Shown: piece after piece, positions 37,103 through 50,405 of the stretch
Layout: the number at the start of each line of letters is the position of its first letter
Numbering within the stretch: the stretch's first letter is position 1
Program-made: the position numbers and the translations under genes
The notes under the pieces: generated by a model
The model's input: the letters and a program-made list of their open reading frames with translations, nothing else
Told to the model about the DNA's origin: nothing
The model's database searches: none
Origin: Ophryocystis elektroscirrha
Taxonomy: Eukaryota; Apicomplexa; Conoidasida; Neogregarinorida; Ophryocystidae
Length of the DNA stretch: 56,808 nucleotides
Reading direction: 5' to 3'
Assembly (NCBI GenBank): GCA_030141585.1
Contig: JAQIFP010000035.1
Coordinates: forward strand, 1-56,808

Positions 37103-39721
37103 ATGAATACCGAAGTAATGAAAACCCCAGATCAAATAGAATTAGACAGAGTAATCGAATTATGTCAAGAAGGGCAAAAAAAACTTGCAAAATATTCCCA
37201 GGAAGAAATAGACAAAATTTTTAAGCACTGTGCCTTAGTTGCTACAAATCACCGATTTGAATTAGCAAAAATGGCATGTGAAGAAGCCGGTATGGGATCC
37301 ATAGAGGACAAAGTTATAAAGAACCACTACGCATCAGAAATAATTTATGATTCCTATAAAGATATGAAAACATGTGGTATTGTTGAAAGAGACGAAGAAG
37401 GAGGATATTCTGTTTATGCAGAACCAGTCGGATTACTTGCTGGTATTGTTCCATGTACAAATCCAACATCTACAACAATATTCAAAATATTATTAGCAAT
37501 AAAAACCCGTAATGCCATTATTTTTTCTCCACATCCAAGAACGGTTAAATGTACCATATACACGGCAAAATTATTAGCGGACGCCGCAAAGGAAGCGGGA
37601 GCTCCCGATAATATAATTGGCTACATAGAAAATGTTTCGATTGATCTGTGTAAATATTTGATGAAGCACCCTGCTATTAATCTAATCGTAGCAACAGGAG
37701 CTGGAGGTTTGGTAAAAGCTGCTTATTCCTCAGGAAAACCTTGCGCTGGAGGAGGTTCTGGAAACACACCAGCTATTATCGATGAAACTGCTGATATTCC
37801 TATGGCAGTTAACTCTATTTTACAATCAAAAACGTTCGATAATGGAATGATTTGTGCTTCAGAGCAATCAGCTATTACTGTCAAATCTACTAGTGATTGT
37901 GTACGAAAAGAATTTATAAAAAGGGGAGCTTTTTTTGTGGAATCAGAAGCAGATAAAAAGAGACTTAGTGAAATATTATTCACTAAAGAATATACATTGA
38001 ACCCCATAGCCGTAGGAAAATCTGCTGAAGAATTAGCAAAAATGGCAAATATTTCGGTACCAAAAGGCACTCGTGTACTGGTTGTTAATATCCAAAGTAT
38101 AGGACCAGAGGAACCGTTCTCCAGAGAAAAATTATGCCCTGTTTTGGGATTTTTGGAGAAGGATTCTTTCGAGTCAGCTCTCGAAGCTGCCCACACCTTA
38201 GTACAGTTTGGAGGAATGGGTCATACTTCATGTTTATATACAGATTTGAAGGGAGAAAAAAAATCTGAAAGAGTTGCAAAATATGAGGCAACAATGCCTG
38301 CAGGACGTACATTAATTTGTATGCCTACTTCTCATGGAGGTATAGGTAGACTCTACAATCCAAATCAAGTTCCGTCTCTATCATTAGGATGCGGTTCTTG
38401 GGGAGGAAATAGTTCCGCTGAAGGGCTTCAACCAAAACACCTATTAAATTATAAGCAAATAGCAGAACGTAGAAATCCATCCATGTCATATATGCAACCT
38501 ACGGAAATTAAATTTGGACCCAAAATACTAGAAAGTTGCTTCCAACAATTACAGAATTTACAAAATATTAGTAATGTCGCCATAATCTATGAAAAAACTG
38601 GCCATTCTTACAGTGATAAATTGCTTGAACATGTCAAAAGTTTACTATCACAAAATAAATTGGAATACACCGTATATACTAATTTCTCTAAACCTTTGAC
38701 TATTAATGATATTAAAAAAGCTGCAAAAAGTATTGCAGAATATAAAGCAGACATGATTGTTGCTCTTGGAGACTCCACTGCTATTGAATGTTCAAAAGTT
38801 GTTCGATCTTTAGTAGAGGAACCGGTTCAAGATTTAAATCAATTAAGCACACCATTCATGTCAATAGGCACTAAAATAGAGAAGTTTAAAAGAACAAATA
38901 AAGTATATTTAATAACAATACCAGTAACGTCTGGTTCTGGTGCAGAAATGACTCCATTTGCTTTTGCAGTATGTCCCGAGAAAAAAAGATCCTACACATT
39001 CTGCGATCAAGCATTATTTAGTGAAATGTCAATAGTTGACTATTCATTAATAGCAAATACGCCTCCTGAAATAGTAGCTTTATCTGGATATGAAGCTTTA
39101 GTAAATGCACTAGAAAGCTACGTAGCTCTAAATGCTACGCAATATACGCGAACCCAATCATACGAGGCCTTTGAATTATTGGCCAAAAATTTGCTCCCAG
39201 CATACAAAGACCCTTCAAATACTTCTGCTAGAGGCTATTTACACCGTGCAGCCAGTTTAACTGGATTAGCCATAGGAAACACTTTCTACGGTTTATGCGA
39301 AGCTATGGCTCAACAAATTGTAGCAAATTATAACGTAGATATCAGACTTGTTAAAGCTTCTATAATACCAAGTATAATTCAATATAATGCCACCGAAGCT
39401 CCTACTAAATTAGGAACCAGTCCTGTTTATGAAAAACCCAAAGCTTTAGAGCAATATGCTGAAATTGCATACAAATTTAAGCTTGCTGGAGAAAGAGCTA
39501 CTTTAGAGGAAGCCACAGAGGCTCTTATTCAATATATTAAGAAACTCAAATCTGATTTAGGCTTACCTTGCGCTTTTATTAATATAGACATGGCCAAGTA
39601 CAGAAAAGATATTGATGACTTAGCTATCAAAACTTTCGATTCACAATACGCTTTTACGTGTCCTAGATACCCAATGATTGATGAACTTAAACAAATATTT
39701 AAAAAATATATCCTTAATTAA
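37103..39721 (+). CDS. adhE: AdhE-type bifunctional enzyme: intact acetaldehyde dehydrogenase, degenerate alcohol dehydrogenase half
   Basis: A single uninterrupted exon of 872 residues, the full family length. The N-terminal half is CoA-acylating acetaldehyde dehydrogenase: GIVPCTNPTSTTIFK, NAIIFSPHPRTVK, YSSGKPCAGGGSGNTPAIID and the nucleophile C251 in FDNGMICASEQS. It should reduce acetyl-CoA to acetaldehyde with NADH. The C-terminal half aligns with iron-dependent ADH, but the four residues that bind iron in E. coli AdhE (D653, H657, H723, H737) read E664, N668, E733 and I747, and the GGGS nucleotide loop is LGDS (555-558). TSGSGAEMTPF and PRYPMIDELKQIF show the fold is kept. Alcohol dehydrogenase activity is therefore doubtful. 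The intronless structure fits lateral acquisition. Confidence 0.95.
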   Translation: MNTEVMKTPDQIELDRVIELCQEGQKKLAKYSQEEIDKIFKHCALVATNHRFELAKMACEEAGMGSIEDKVIKNHYASEIIYDSYKDMKTCGIVERDEEGGYSVYAEPVGLLAGIVPCTNPTSTTIFKILLAIKTRNAIIFSPHPRTVKCTIYTAKLLADAAKEAGAPDNIIGYIENVSIDLCKYLMKHPAINLIVATGAGGLVKAAYSSGKPCAGGGSGNTPAIIDETADIPMAVNSILQSKTFDNGMICASEQSAITVKSTSDCVRKEFIKRGAFFVESEADKKRLSEILFTKEYTLNPIAVGKSAEELAKMANISVPKGTRVLVVNIQSIGPEEPFSREKLCPVLGFLEKDSFESALEAAHTLVQFGGMGHTSCLYTDLKGEKKSERVAKYEATMPAGRTLICMPTSHGGIGRLYNPNQVPSLSLGCGSWGGNSSAEGLQPKHLLNYKQIAERRNPSMSYMQPTEIKFGPKILESCFQQLQNLQNISNVAIIYEKTGHSYSDKLLEHVKSLLSQNKLEYTVYTNFSKPLTINDIKKAAKSIAEYKADMIVALGDSTAIECSKVVRSLVEEPVQDLNQLSTPFMSIGTKIEKFKRTNKVYLITIPVTSGSGAEMTPFAFAVCPEKKRSYTFCDQALFSEMSIVDYSLIANTPPEIVALSGYEALVNALESYVALNATQYTRTQSYEAFELLAKNLLPAYKDPSNTSARGYLHRAASLTGLAIGNTFYGLCEAMAQQIVANYNVDIRLVKASIIPSIIQYNATEAPTKLGTSPVYEKPKALEQYAEIAYKFKLAGERATLEEATEALIQYIKKLKSDLGLPCAFINIDMAKYRKDIDDLAIKTFDSQYAFTCPRYPMIDELKQIFKKYILN

Positions 39722-39773
39722 TTTTTAATATATTTCTAATTATGTATATATATATATTTAAAAAAAAAATCAT

Positions 39774-41109
39774 TTAATTAATAAAATTTTCTAATAAATA
39801 AGAAGCTATCAAACTATTTATTTGCTTTGAAATTGTAGATCCTTTAGCTGAACGGACAGCAATAACTAATTTATTTGTACTAGACTTTACTTCTATTTTT
39901 ATTATACAAGGCACTGCACTTAACGTTTTGTTCTGCGAAAATAAAAAATTATTTTAACTTTACACTTTTACCATGTATAAATGCAGCAGACTACTTCCAC
40001 AAAATGACCCATCAATCTGCAAATATATTTAATTTTACAAATTTAACTCAAATTTCAGTGCTTTTATATAAGTTATAATTGTTGCATGAAAAACTTCCTT
40101 CACATTTATATCACTATAAACTTATGTTACGTATACTATTGTATATAAAATGTATATTCGTTATTTAATATTTTTTCACATATATTATATATTTAAATTT
40201 AAATATTATATATATATATATAAACATATGTAAAATTATATGTATATATAAGTATATATATGTATATATATGTATATATATGTATATATATGTATATATA
40301 TGTATATATATGTATATATATGTATATATATGTATATATATGTATATATATGTATATATATGTATATATATGTATATATATATGTATATATATGTATATA
40401 TATGTATATATATGTATATATATGTATCTATATGTATATATATGTATATGCATTTATAGATACGATATATATGTAAAACTATATCTATATATATGATCAA
40501 TATGTGAAATATGTATATATATATATATATATGTATAACTATATGTATTTATATATGTGTATATATACAAACTAGCTTAATGAATATAACTGAGCATATG
40601 TTTTTTCCATTTTTATAATAAGTTACAGTATATATAATGATTACTGTAAGATTTTTTTGTAAAATAATAAATTTACCATTCTAAAATAAAAATTGAATGC
40701 CTTTGACAAATAACAGATTATAGCTGTCTGGATAGATTCATATAAAGATAAGTTGGGATGGGCTTTTCCTGTAATTATTGATTCAGTTTCATTTGAAGTT
40801 GAAGAGGAATCTTGCCAGATTTTCTGCTTGCACTGTAAAGATTTTGATGCATACTTTAAATTGCTCCTCTGTTAATGGTACAGGTTTCATAAAAGACGTC
40901 AATACTACAGGAATATTTGACATGTGCTGCTGTACAGTCTACATAATAACAAATACTCAAGATTCATATTAAATACAAAATATTAATAAATTATCAATTT
41001 AATTTTCTATAAATTTATAATATTACAATCTAAAACATATCGCTTAAATGTATTCACTTGTGTATATAATATATAAATAAAAAATGCGGTTTATATTTTA
41101 TTTCTTTAT

Positions 41110-41155
<46 letters not shown>

Positions 41156-41307
41156 TTTTATTAATTAAAATAGCAAATATGTATATATTAACGTTATAAG
41201 CTATTCGAATTTACATAAGCTATATATATTTTGACTAATAACAGTACAATAATTAGAAATAAATATATTAATGATATATAGTAATATGTTACTCTAATTT
41301 AACACAG

Positions 41308-41361
<54 letters not shown>

Positions 41362-43061
41362 GTAGCTCTTACGTTTGATATTTGGTATCTTATTATATAG
41401 TGGGGGCAATTTATTACTGGACTAAGTAAAGTCACTTCTATAGCTTGCTTAACGTGACTTTTAGGGGGAATTACGGTCATTTTAGGAGGTTGCGATTTAA
41501 AATTAATATGAAAGCAGGAAGATTTCTCGACAATTAAACTGAATTATTAATACATTAAATTATTAATTTATATAAATACGCTTATTCCAAATACAGTACA
41601 AATTTATTACCCAGTTGATTATATCGCATACAGCTATTTTCAATAAAGTCAGCATTTATGCATTATTACAGTAGAAAGTTATATGAACTTGATTTAAATT
41701 CAAATATATATAATAACACCTATTAGAATATATTATGAAATACGTATATAATCAATACAACTATATTTTATTATATTTGTGTTATTTAATATTTTATAGA
41801 TGCATACTTTAATTATAAACCGTAATAAAGTTGTGCTTTCATTCAAAAAATTCAGTACTAGAAATATTAAGATGCTATATATATATATATATATATATTA
41901 TAAATGTATATAAATATATGCAGGTGTGTACATATATACACATATGCATGTACGTATTCGTTTATGCGCGTAAATGTATATCTGTGTGTATATATATGTA
42001 TATATTATTGTGAATAAATATAACAACTATATAGTAGAGGTTATACGAGTATATGTAGCATATATAACATTCACGGTTTTGCGAAAGTTTAACGTATGTA
42101 TTAAAAAGTTGCATATAAGTAATTAATCGTAAATTTAATAAAAGCATAGGGTCCTACTCTATAATAGTCATTGGGTTGTTGGATATATTAGTAATAACAA
42201 ATAGTAGCCTTCCTGTATGCCCAGAATATTGATGGCGTACATCAATACGAAAATTAGCTGTGGACATGTATAAACCTGCTTATTATTTCTATTAAGTATT
42301 ATATACCTTGCGACTGCAAACATAGAATTTTCCATAAACTGTGAGTATCCGTTTGATCCGGAGTAGGAAACAGTAACTCTAAAACTTCATATAAGCTTTA
42401 TTCGACGTACTATTAGATTGACCATTGACATTATTACTTTCACGAGGACTTATTATATTATTATTCAATTATTTCATACGTGTTTATTTTGCTTTCATCG
42501 TCATTGTCCGCATAACTTGATGCATTCGACCACTCGCTGGAAGAAGAATCAGAATCAGCTTTACTTGTTTTGGAGCTTCTAGTTCTACACACAAAACATC
42601 AAACAATTCTTCATAGTATAAAAGTTTTCTGTTTAAAAATATAATATAAAAAAGTCTCTCCAGTTAAAATATAATCTATATTTATTTTAGTTATTTGTAA
42701 TTGAATAAATTACTGAATAATTAATTGATATACATTTTTAACATATTTAATTATTGTATAATTAATATATATAAGTAATATTTATGATATTAATATATAT
42801 AATTGATACAATTAATATATATAGTTAATATTTACAATAAATATAAATAATATATATATATATATATATATAATAAATATAAATAACATATATATACATA
42901 TTTATATATATATATATATGGATATATAACTGTAATATATGATTAATATTTTTCTTTCTCGATCAACATATATAATCAATATAATTTATGTTTATAATAA
43001 TAAAACGACGAAAATGTATCACGTACAGACTTTGTGCAACGTGCTGCCAAATGAATACAGT

Positions 43062-43107
<46 letters not shown>

Positions 43108-43773
43108 ACGATGCATATAATTAGAAAAAAGGTATTATTTGTGAAATATAACCATTTATATATACATATATATATATTAAATATATCTATAAAGTAAATA
43201 ATAGTTAATTATAAAACGATTTATAAATAAATCTATATATATAGTACATATAATATAAAACATACGTCAGTTATACTCATACATTTAATATGTTGATATA
43301 TATATATATATCCATATACATCAATATATGAATATATACATATCTACATATTATTTCTGTAAAGTAAGGTACTTATATATAATCAAAAACATATAAAATA
43401 AATAATTATACGTTATTACTTTTTTGTGACTGAACTTTGAGATGCACTTTCTGACTCTATTACGTCGAGCTTGGTTACAGCATCGGATCTGTGACAAATA
43501 ATTGATTGAAATTTTACATTTTATGGGTAATTGATTTTGAAGTTTTCTTGAAGTTTGATTCAGTGTAGCCTGGCATGCACGCAAAAACAACTTCAATTTG
43601 ATTAGGTTGGAACTGCGCATTGTTTTGCTTTTTTTTTTATTATTTACTTTCAGAATATTGTAAATTTCAGTAGCTCTTTGCTGAACGTTCAAGTCAACGG
43701 ATTCCATTTGAGGTTTCAATAGATTTATAACCTATGAAATACTTATATCAAATGTTTTGTATATATATGTCTG

Positions 43774-43828
<55 letters not shown>

Positions 43829-44041
43829 CATAGCAATAAAGTTATTATTACAAATACACAATGTATTACATATATAAAAGCATAAAGTCATTACGTTATG
43901 CAGTATTTTGAAAGTTAAAACTATTAAATGATAGGAAAATTTTTTCTAAGATTTTATATATATATATGTATATCTGTATTTATGTACATATGTATACATG
44001 TATATATGTGTATATGTATATATGTGTATATGTATATGTAC

Positions 44042-44073
<32 letters not shown>

Positions 44074-45977
44074 GCATATATGTATATATGAATATATGTT
44101 TAAATGTATATATGTATAAATGAATATATGTGTATATGTATATATATATGTATAAATGAATATATATGTATATATGTATATATGTATAGATATATATTTG
44201 TACATATGAATATATGTATTAATGAATGTATATATATGTGTATAGTTAGTTTTGATTAACATTCTTCGTACAAGCTGACATTAATTTATATACATTTAAG
44301 CATAAGCTCACCTGTGTAATAACCTCATGTTATAACATTTATATTTCTATAAGTAATAACTCATATTGACTTGTATAATTGAGATAAAATTTTATATTAC
44401 TTTATTCCTTATTTTTGTGTCATTGTTTTCGCAGTTGACAAGTTTAGCGTAAGCGAGTAGTATGTATGACTTTATGTCAGGTGGGAGTTTGGGGTAATGA
44501 TTGGACATAGTCGTAATTTGATTCTCAACAGGGTAAGTGTCTTTTACTAAATAACCAAACTCGCCTATCAAATACGAACACATTCTACAGCAAAAATCGC
44601 AATTCTTTAAAATTTACTTTAAGGCGACATTAGAAATTGAAGCATTTTTCATTAACTCATATGCTTGCTCAACTGCGTACTTTTGCAAACTTTCTTTTTC
44701 TGATCCCTCTCCAGAACAAACCTGACAAGTCGCTACTGATGCTTGAAACTACATGTACTATTCGATGCCATATGTCGTCGCTCACAGCGTGAGGAGCATA
44801 TTCCATCAACTTGATAACTACATCAATATACCTGAGATACGTGTTTAAATAAAAAATAAATCAAACATATAATAATATATACATATATATACATATATAT
44901 ACATATATATACATATATATACATATATATACATATACATATATATACATATATGTATACATGTAAGTATACATACGTATATGTAAACACATGTAATTAT
45001 AAATAAATATATATAGATATATATATATAGATATATATACATAAATATATATACATAAATATATATACATAAATATATACATATATATATACATTGAGAT
45101 ACATATGTATACATGTAAATATACATACGTATATATAAACACATATACATATATATAAATATATGTATATATCTATCCATATGTATACATATATATATAC
45201 ATTGGGATACATATATATACATACATATACATATATTTACTAATATATATATATACAAATATATATATATATATATATATATAAGTTTATGTATGCATAA
45301 TCATGTATATCTATTTAGATAATAATAACTTTGTGTATAATTTTGGATTTGTATTTAAATAAACAAATTGTACGTATAAGAATATATGTGGAAGTATGAA
45401 TTAAACATTACCATGTGAAATCTGGTGAATATTTTTCTATTAAGTTAGTAATCTTAATGACCAAATCTTCTTGTAATGGACGGTCATACGAAGTTTTTAA
45501 GGCATCTAAAAAATCGTTCACAACAAGTTGCCAGATATTTTTAGCGCAAATTGAATAGAGAAGATTTATTGCTTGTCGCTTAGCAGAGATATCAGGATTA
45601 TTCATATGCTGTAAAACTGAACGAATATTACTGTGAAATAAACGCATATTAAATTTCAACTTTAAATATGAATTCAGTATTTATTGAACCTTACTTTTGA
45701 GCAACTAAAATGATATCAGGATCGCATATTAAATTGGACATGGCTTCAAGCTTTAAGTAGCAAACATCCGGATCCTGTATATATATGTTTCCGAAAAAAA
45801 AGAAGCAAAAATAGTAGTTTAACGAAGGCTATGATTTAAATATATTTTGAAGTATTTATATAATTAATACATGTTTGATTAATTTTATATATTTTGTATA
45901 ATTTCACTATATTTACATATACAATGTATGCTACAATATAATTATTTATTATTTATTATTTTCACTAATAATATTTA

Positions 45978-46009
<32 letters not shown>

Positions 46010-48386
46010 CAAATAAAAAACATATGTAATTTATAATTGTTTCTTGAGGCCAATTATATTTTTAGTCAGCCAAAATATATTAATAAGTGTATAAATTTTA
46101 ACTATAATCATATAAATGTTTTATAACAAGTATGCACTGTATAGTAGCAGCCTTGAATATTTCTTGCTATCAATTGCTTAACTAAATACATTTGGAAAAA
46201 AAAACCCCCTCTTCATAAAGTTTAATAAATATAGCTACTATAAAAAACTTACTACTTCAAACTGAATGTTGCTCAATTCAGATGCAATTTTACGTTTGAC
46301 GTCGGTCATAATTACTTTAGAGTAAAAGGGAACGATTTTGAGTGCTTCAAAGAATATTGCGTAGGTCTGCAAAACATCGTAGCAATAAAGAATTACAGAG
46401 CGTGTAGTTTCCACAAACACTTTTTTTTTTTTTTGCATATATTGCATACATTAAATTTGAATATATAAACTCCATTATATTCTTATATTATATTCTTCTC
46501 TAATGTGGATTAGTAAGCACATAAATTAAGGTTTAAAATATATACAAATATGCATTTTCGTATATACTCATAAATAAGTACTTGAATTAAGTTACAAGCT
46601 GTAATACCATATAATAATTGTTCAGCTTTTCAAAGCGTTCATGTGATTTTTTTTTCCTCATTTTTCGATCATTTTGATTGTTATTCATAGGAAAGTTTGT
46701 CAACTGAGATAATATATTTGTAAGGACTTTGTGTAGTGATTCGGTAAACCTAACAGAACTAAAAAACATAATCCATTTTTACGCTGAGTCGTTCACAACG
46801 GGACTTAAATGTTGCAAGATTGAAAGTACATTGATAATTAGTAAACGCTTATACATACACTCAATAAATGAAGTATTTGAAAGATCTTCTTGTGCCCTAA
46901 AATTGCATATTACTTTTCTTAGTCGTCTTATCCATATTCACTGTAGTAATAACATACTGTTATTATTATCATACTGTTATCTATATAAAAAAATTAATTA
47001 GGTTAATTTAACTAGGTTTAATCAACATTATGGATTAGTGTTGATAATACTTTATTATTACATATGTATATATATATATATATATTATGTCTTTGATATG
47101 CATATTTATAGGTTTGTGAACACGCAGATATATATATATATATATATAAGAAGCTGTCTGTACACATATATATACATGTATATATACATATATAAATACA
47201 CATATTTACATATATATACATATATATACATATATATACATATATATACATATATATACATATATATACATATATATACATATATATACATATATATACA
47301 TATATATACATATATATAGAAGTTTATGTATGCAAATTCATGTATATTTATATAAATATAGGTATATTTTTTTAAAATCATATTGAATTAGTGCATAAGT
47401 TAGTTAAACAAGTATGTATTTAATTAAATACGTTTAGAATTAAATACGTGTAATTGTGTATACAATAAAATTGCATAAATATAGAGTTATGCATATCATA
47501 AGAATATATGAAGATAACTGTGTAAAAGTTTTTATAAATAGTGTATAAATAATAATAAAGATAAATTATATAATTATCCTGTAAATAACAGAATTACAGT
47601 AATAATTACTTTAGCAGTAGTTCCAAGCAAGGTTTGGCAAGAGAATCCCAAGGGAAACTATTTACTCTAACAACTCCACTTAAAAAATTAGTGACGGAAA
47701 ATAAAAGTCCATAGTTTTTACTACATTTTATAATCTATATAGACAATATAAGCGAAGGTATAGTATAATGGCAGCGTAATAGTATCTAAGATCTTAACTG
47801 AATCAACAACGGGAACCCAAAATTTAGGTGATATACAAAGTGGTTGTTTACGTGCAAAGGAAAGTAGTATATTGAAACTTTTAATTTGATATGTGTCATA
47901 AGCAGGTGGGGTATCAGTGGTATATTTTTGACAAATGCCACGTATGACTTCGAAGGATATATCAATCAAACATTGTGAAGCACAATTAGCTAAAAAGTTA
48001 GCTGCTAAATTAGCTATAGCAATATTATTTGATTGTATATCTATTTTAACGGCATTCACGAATTTGTTTATTATATTAGTATTATCTTTTAATAAAACAG
48101 ATGTTGCTATATACCCCGTAGACTTTTCGTAATAATTCGAGCATAATATCATATTAGAGATCTCTGGAATAGCAAAGCTAACATCATATCCCAATGTGTA
48201 TATATATACTAGTTTCCATATACATTTACGCTTTTCATAACCAGATAAAAGTTTATATGTCAAAAATCTTTTTCTTATTTTTACTATTTCTTTTGACACC
48301 CTACTAGACTCTAACTCTTTAGTTGTACACTGGCGTATGTCATGTATAAATTTTGATAAACCACGTATTGTAGTTTTACTTATCAT
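39774..48386 (-). CDS. AP2A: AP-2 complex subunit alpha (alpha-adaptin)
   Basis: A many-exon gene running from [20 protein letters not shown] (48386) to TAA at 39774. The N-terminal trunk ([34 protein letters not shown]) closely follows alpha-adaptin. Later exons supply trunk blocks: [14 protein letters not shown] and KYSPDFTW (45408-45650), [12 protein letters not shown] (44392-44583) and [16 protein letters not shown] (about 43690). An acidic Ser-rich hinge ([20 protein letters not shown]) lies near 42480-42580, and the ear domain is at 41500-39774 ([31 protein letters not shown]). AP-2 links cargo and clathrin at the plasma membrane. Several introns exceed 500 nt and hold TA arrays; one, 40833-40854, appears to be only 22 nt. 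Exon borders between 41500 and 47700 are approximate and I did not check every join. Confidence 0.85.
40200..40460 (+). repeat. 10-bp TA microsatellite (GTATATATAT)n in AP-2 alpha
   Basis: About 20 copies of the decamer GTATATATAT, the same motif as in the late EFL1 intron. It is intronic in the AP-2 alpha gene (gene on the minus strand). Confidence 0.85.
41110..41360. repeat. TA dinucleotide tracts
   Basis: Two long (TA)n tracts, at about 41118-41150 and 41313-41360, inside the AP-2 alpha gene next to an ear-domain exon. Confidence 0.8.
43770..44250. repeat. TA and ATGTATAT-type microsatellites
   Basis: A pure (TA)n tract near 43775-43825 is followed by degenerate 8-12-bp ATGTATAT repeats (43960-44250). 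It is intronic in AP-2 alpha. Frames here encode only Ile/Tyr/Met/Cys strings. Confidence 0.8.
44870..45280. repeat. ACATATATAT-type microsatellite, partly duplicated
   Basis: Decamer ACATATATAT repeats at 44878-44935 are followed by longer variants. Two segments with the shared core TATACATTGRGATACATAT (about 45088 and 45198) suggest a duplication of roughly 110 bp. Confidence 0.75.
47150..47322 (+). repeat. 10-bp TA microsatellite (ACATATATAT)n
   Basis: About 14 clean decamer copies in a 5' intron of AP-2 alpha. The orientation is opposite to the array at 40200-40460 in the same gene. Confidence 0.85.
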
Positions 48387-48905
48387 TTTAATAGTCCCCT
48401 TCCTGTATGAGCTTAAATATGTTGTGTTACTTTTTTTTTTTTTTTTTTTAACATGTAGTCATTTTCATTAAACAGCAATACGCTCAAAATTGTACAGACA
48501 ATATGATGCATTCAATTGTGACGCATATATATATGTAACGTATAATATACTTAAGATAATTTTAATAATTTATAAAGAAAAGTTTTTAATGTATTGTATG
48601 TGTTTTTAATATAAAAAAATAAATCTAATAATAATGAACATTTTATTGGCTAAATAGATGGTACATAAATAGATTGATTTCTAATCATTATAACTAATAT
48701 TTGAATTAACAAATAAAAAGCAAATATACTGCAATTATAATTAATTTATATCCTTGTAATATATAAACGTAATGTTAATATATAAAGATAATGAATACAC
48801 GCATCTTAAAAGAAAAAAAAAATTGTGGTTTTTTTATTTGTTTGTTGTAATAAAAAATTGCACCTGATTAGTGCAATACTCTTTTTTTTCTTTATACGCT
48901 AGTAT
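48387..48905. promoter_or_regulatory. Divergent spacer between AP-2 alpha and the membrane protein
   Basis: This 519-bp AT-rich spacer between outward-facing starts has a T-run of about 19 at 48431-48449. It presumably holds two promoters. I see no gene. Confidence 0.4.
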
Positions 48906-50363
48906 ATGTCTAAAATTCAGCCTTATAATTATATATACCTGTTTGCAAACTTAACTTATAACAAATTTCCAACAGTTTGTATATTAATTGAGTCGTTATT
49001 ATTTTTATTATTAGCAATAACTGCTATTTATAAAATTATAAAGGAATTTACTTCAAAAGATTATAGCGCGGATAGTGAACATGCTTCCCGTAGTAACATA
49101 ATAGGAATTTTAGCTATAGCTAATTTTGGTAATGCTATATTAGTTCGTAAATATATTACAGCTCGGAGTTTTTCTTTGTTTTTGATTCCTTGTCTGATAG
49201 ATGGTATATAAAGAAAGTTCCATAATTACAAATATTTTAGGAGTCCCCTCAAACTACTCTGAATTCTACAAATACCTTCAAAGTAATATAATGTATATAA
49301 TTCAAAATCATGACCCAATTTTACTCACAGGAATAACAAATAATTATTGATAAACATATTTAAGAAATACGTAAATTTTAATGAATAGTTATTTAACTAA
49401 TTTAACGATTTCATATTAGTTTATATTATAAAAAGTTATTGCAGTCAAATTAAATATATAAAGTGTCACATGGTTTTTTTCTTATTTATAAATTAAAAAG
49501 GATGGGGAGTTCATACAATATTGTATATTAGAAGTATGCTAAATTATATATATTATATTTATTCATTTGGATATATATATATATATTCACACTAAAAACA
49601 AGTATATAAAAAAAGTCTAGAAAGAGTTTTTCTAAAATTTTTGCAAAAATAAAATGTATATTTTCATACTTATTAGCGCATGGCTGGTACTCCCTTCTTA
49701 TAATAATACCTTCACTTCTTTATTTGGTGGTTTATACAACTATAGTGGTATTTTGGTACCAGGTAATAAATTGCTTATTTATGTTCTGATTAAAGCTGTT
49801 AAGATTTTTGAAAGACCAGTTTAATGAATCTAACCCATATATCCCGTGGATAACAGCATTTGGTGTAGCTTTAATGTTGGTTACAATCCAAAAATATAGA
49901 TATCAAGCTCATTTTATTATAATGGGGTTGATAGGAGTTTCATTTTGCGTTCTTTCTATATTTCTTCTATACTACAGTATTAATGTAATATGCAGCATAT
50001 GATTTATATAAACTTAGTTCCCAGAATATATATATAGAGTTCTGTATATATTGTGCAAATATAGGTGTAAAATATAATATAATTTTACATTTGAATTAAT
50101 GTTGTTTTATACAATAGATTATATTGCGCATACTCGAGAAACCTTCTAGCGATATATCCAAAGTAATCATTAAAAGGGTAACATTTGCATTATTCATAAT
50201 GCGTTCTTAGATTTTAACAGTACTTGTTGCATGTCCCTGTTTGCTTTTTTTAAAAGGAGTTGTATGGATAATAATAAATTATGAATATATTCAAGGAAAT
50301 GTCCATTTACTGACCTCAATTTTTTGGTGGATAGGAACGGTAATACATACATATATATCAATA

Positions 50364-50405
<42 letters not shown>

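Noticed and set aside
37723..38312. Minus-strand frames of 157 and 75 codons
   Set aside because: They lie antisense within adhE, whose plus-strand frame is strongly conserved.
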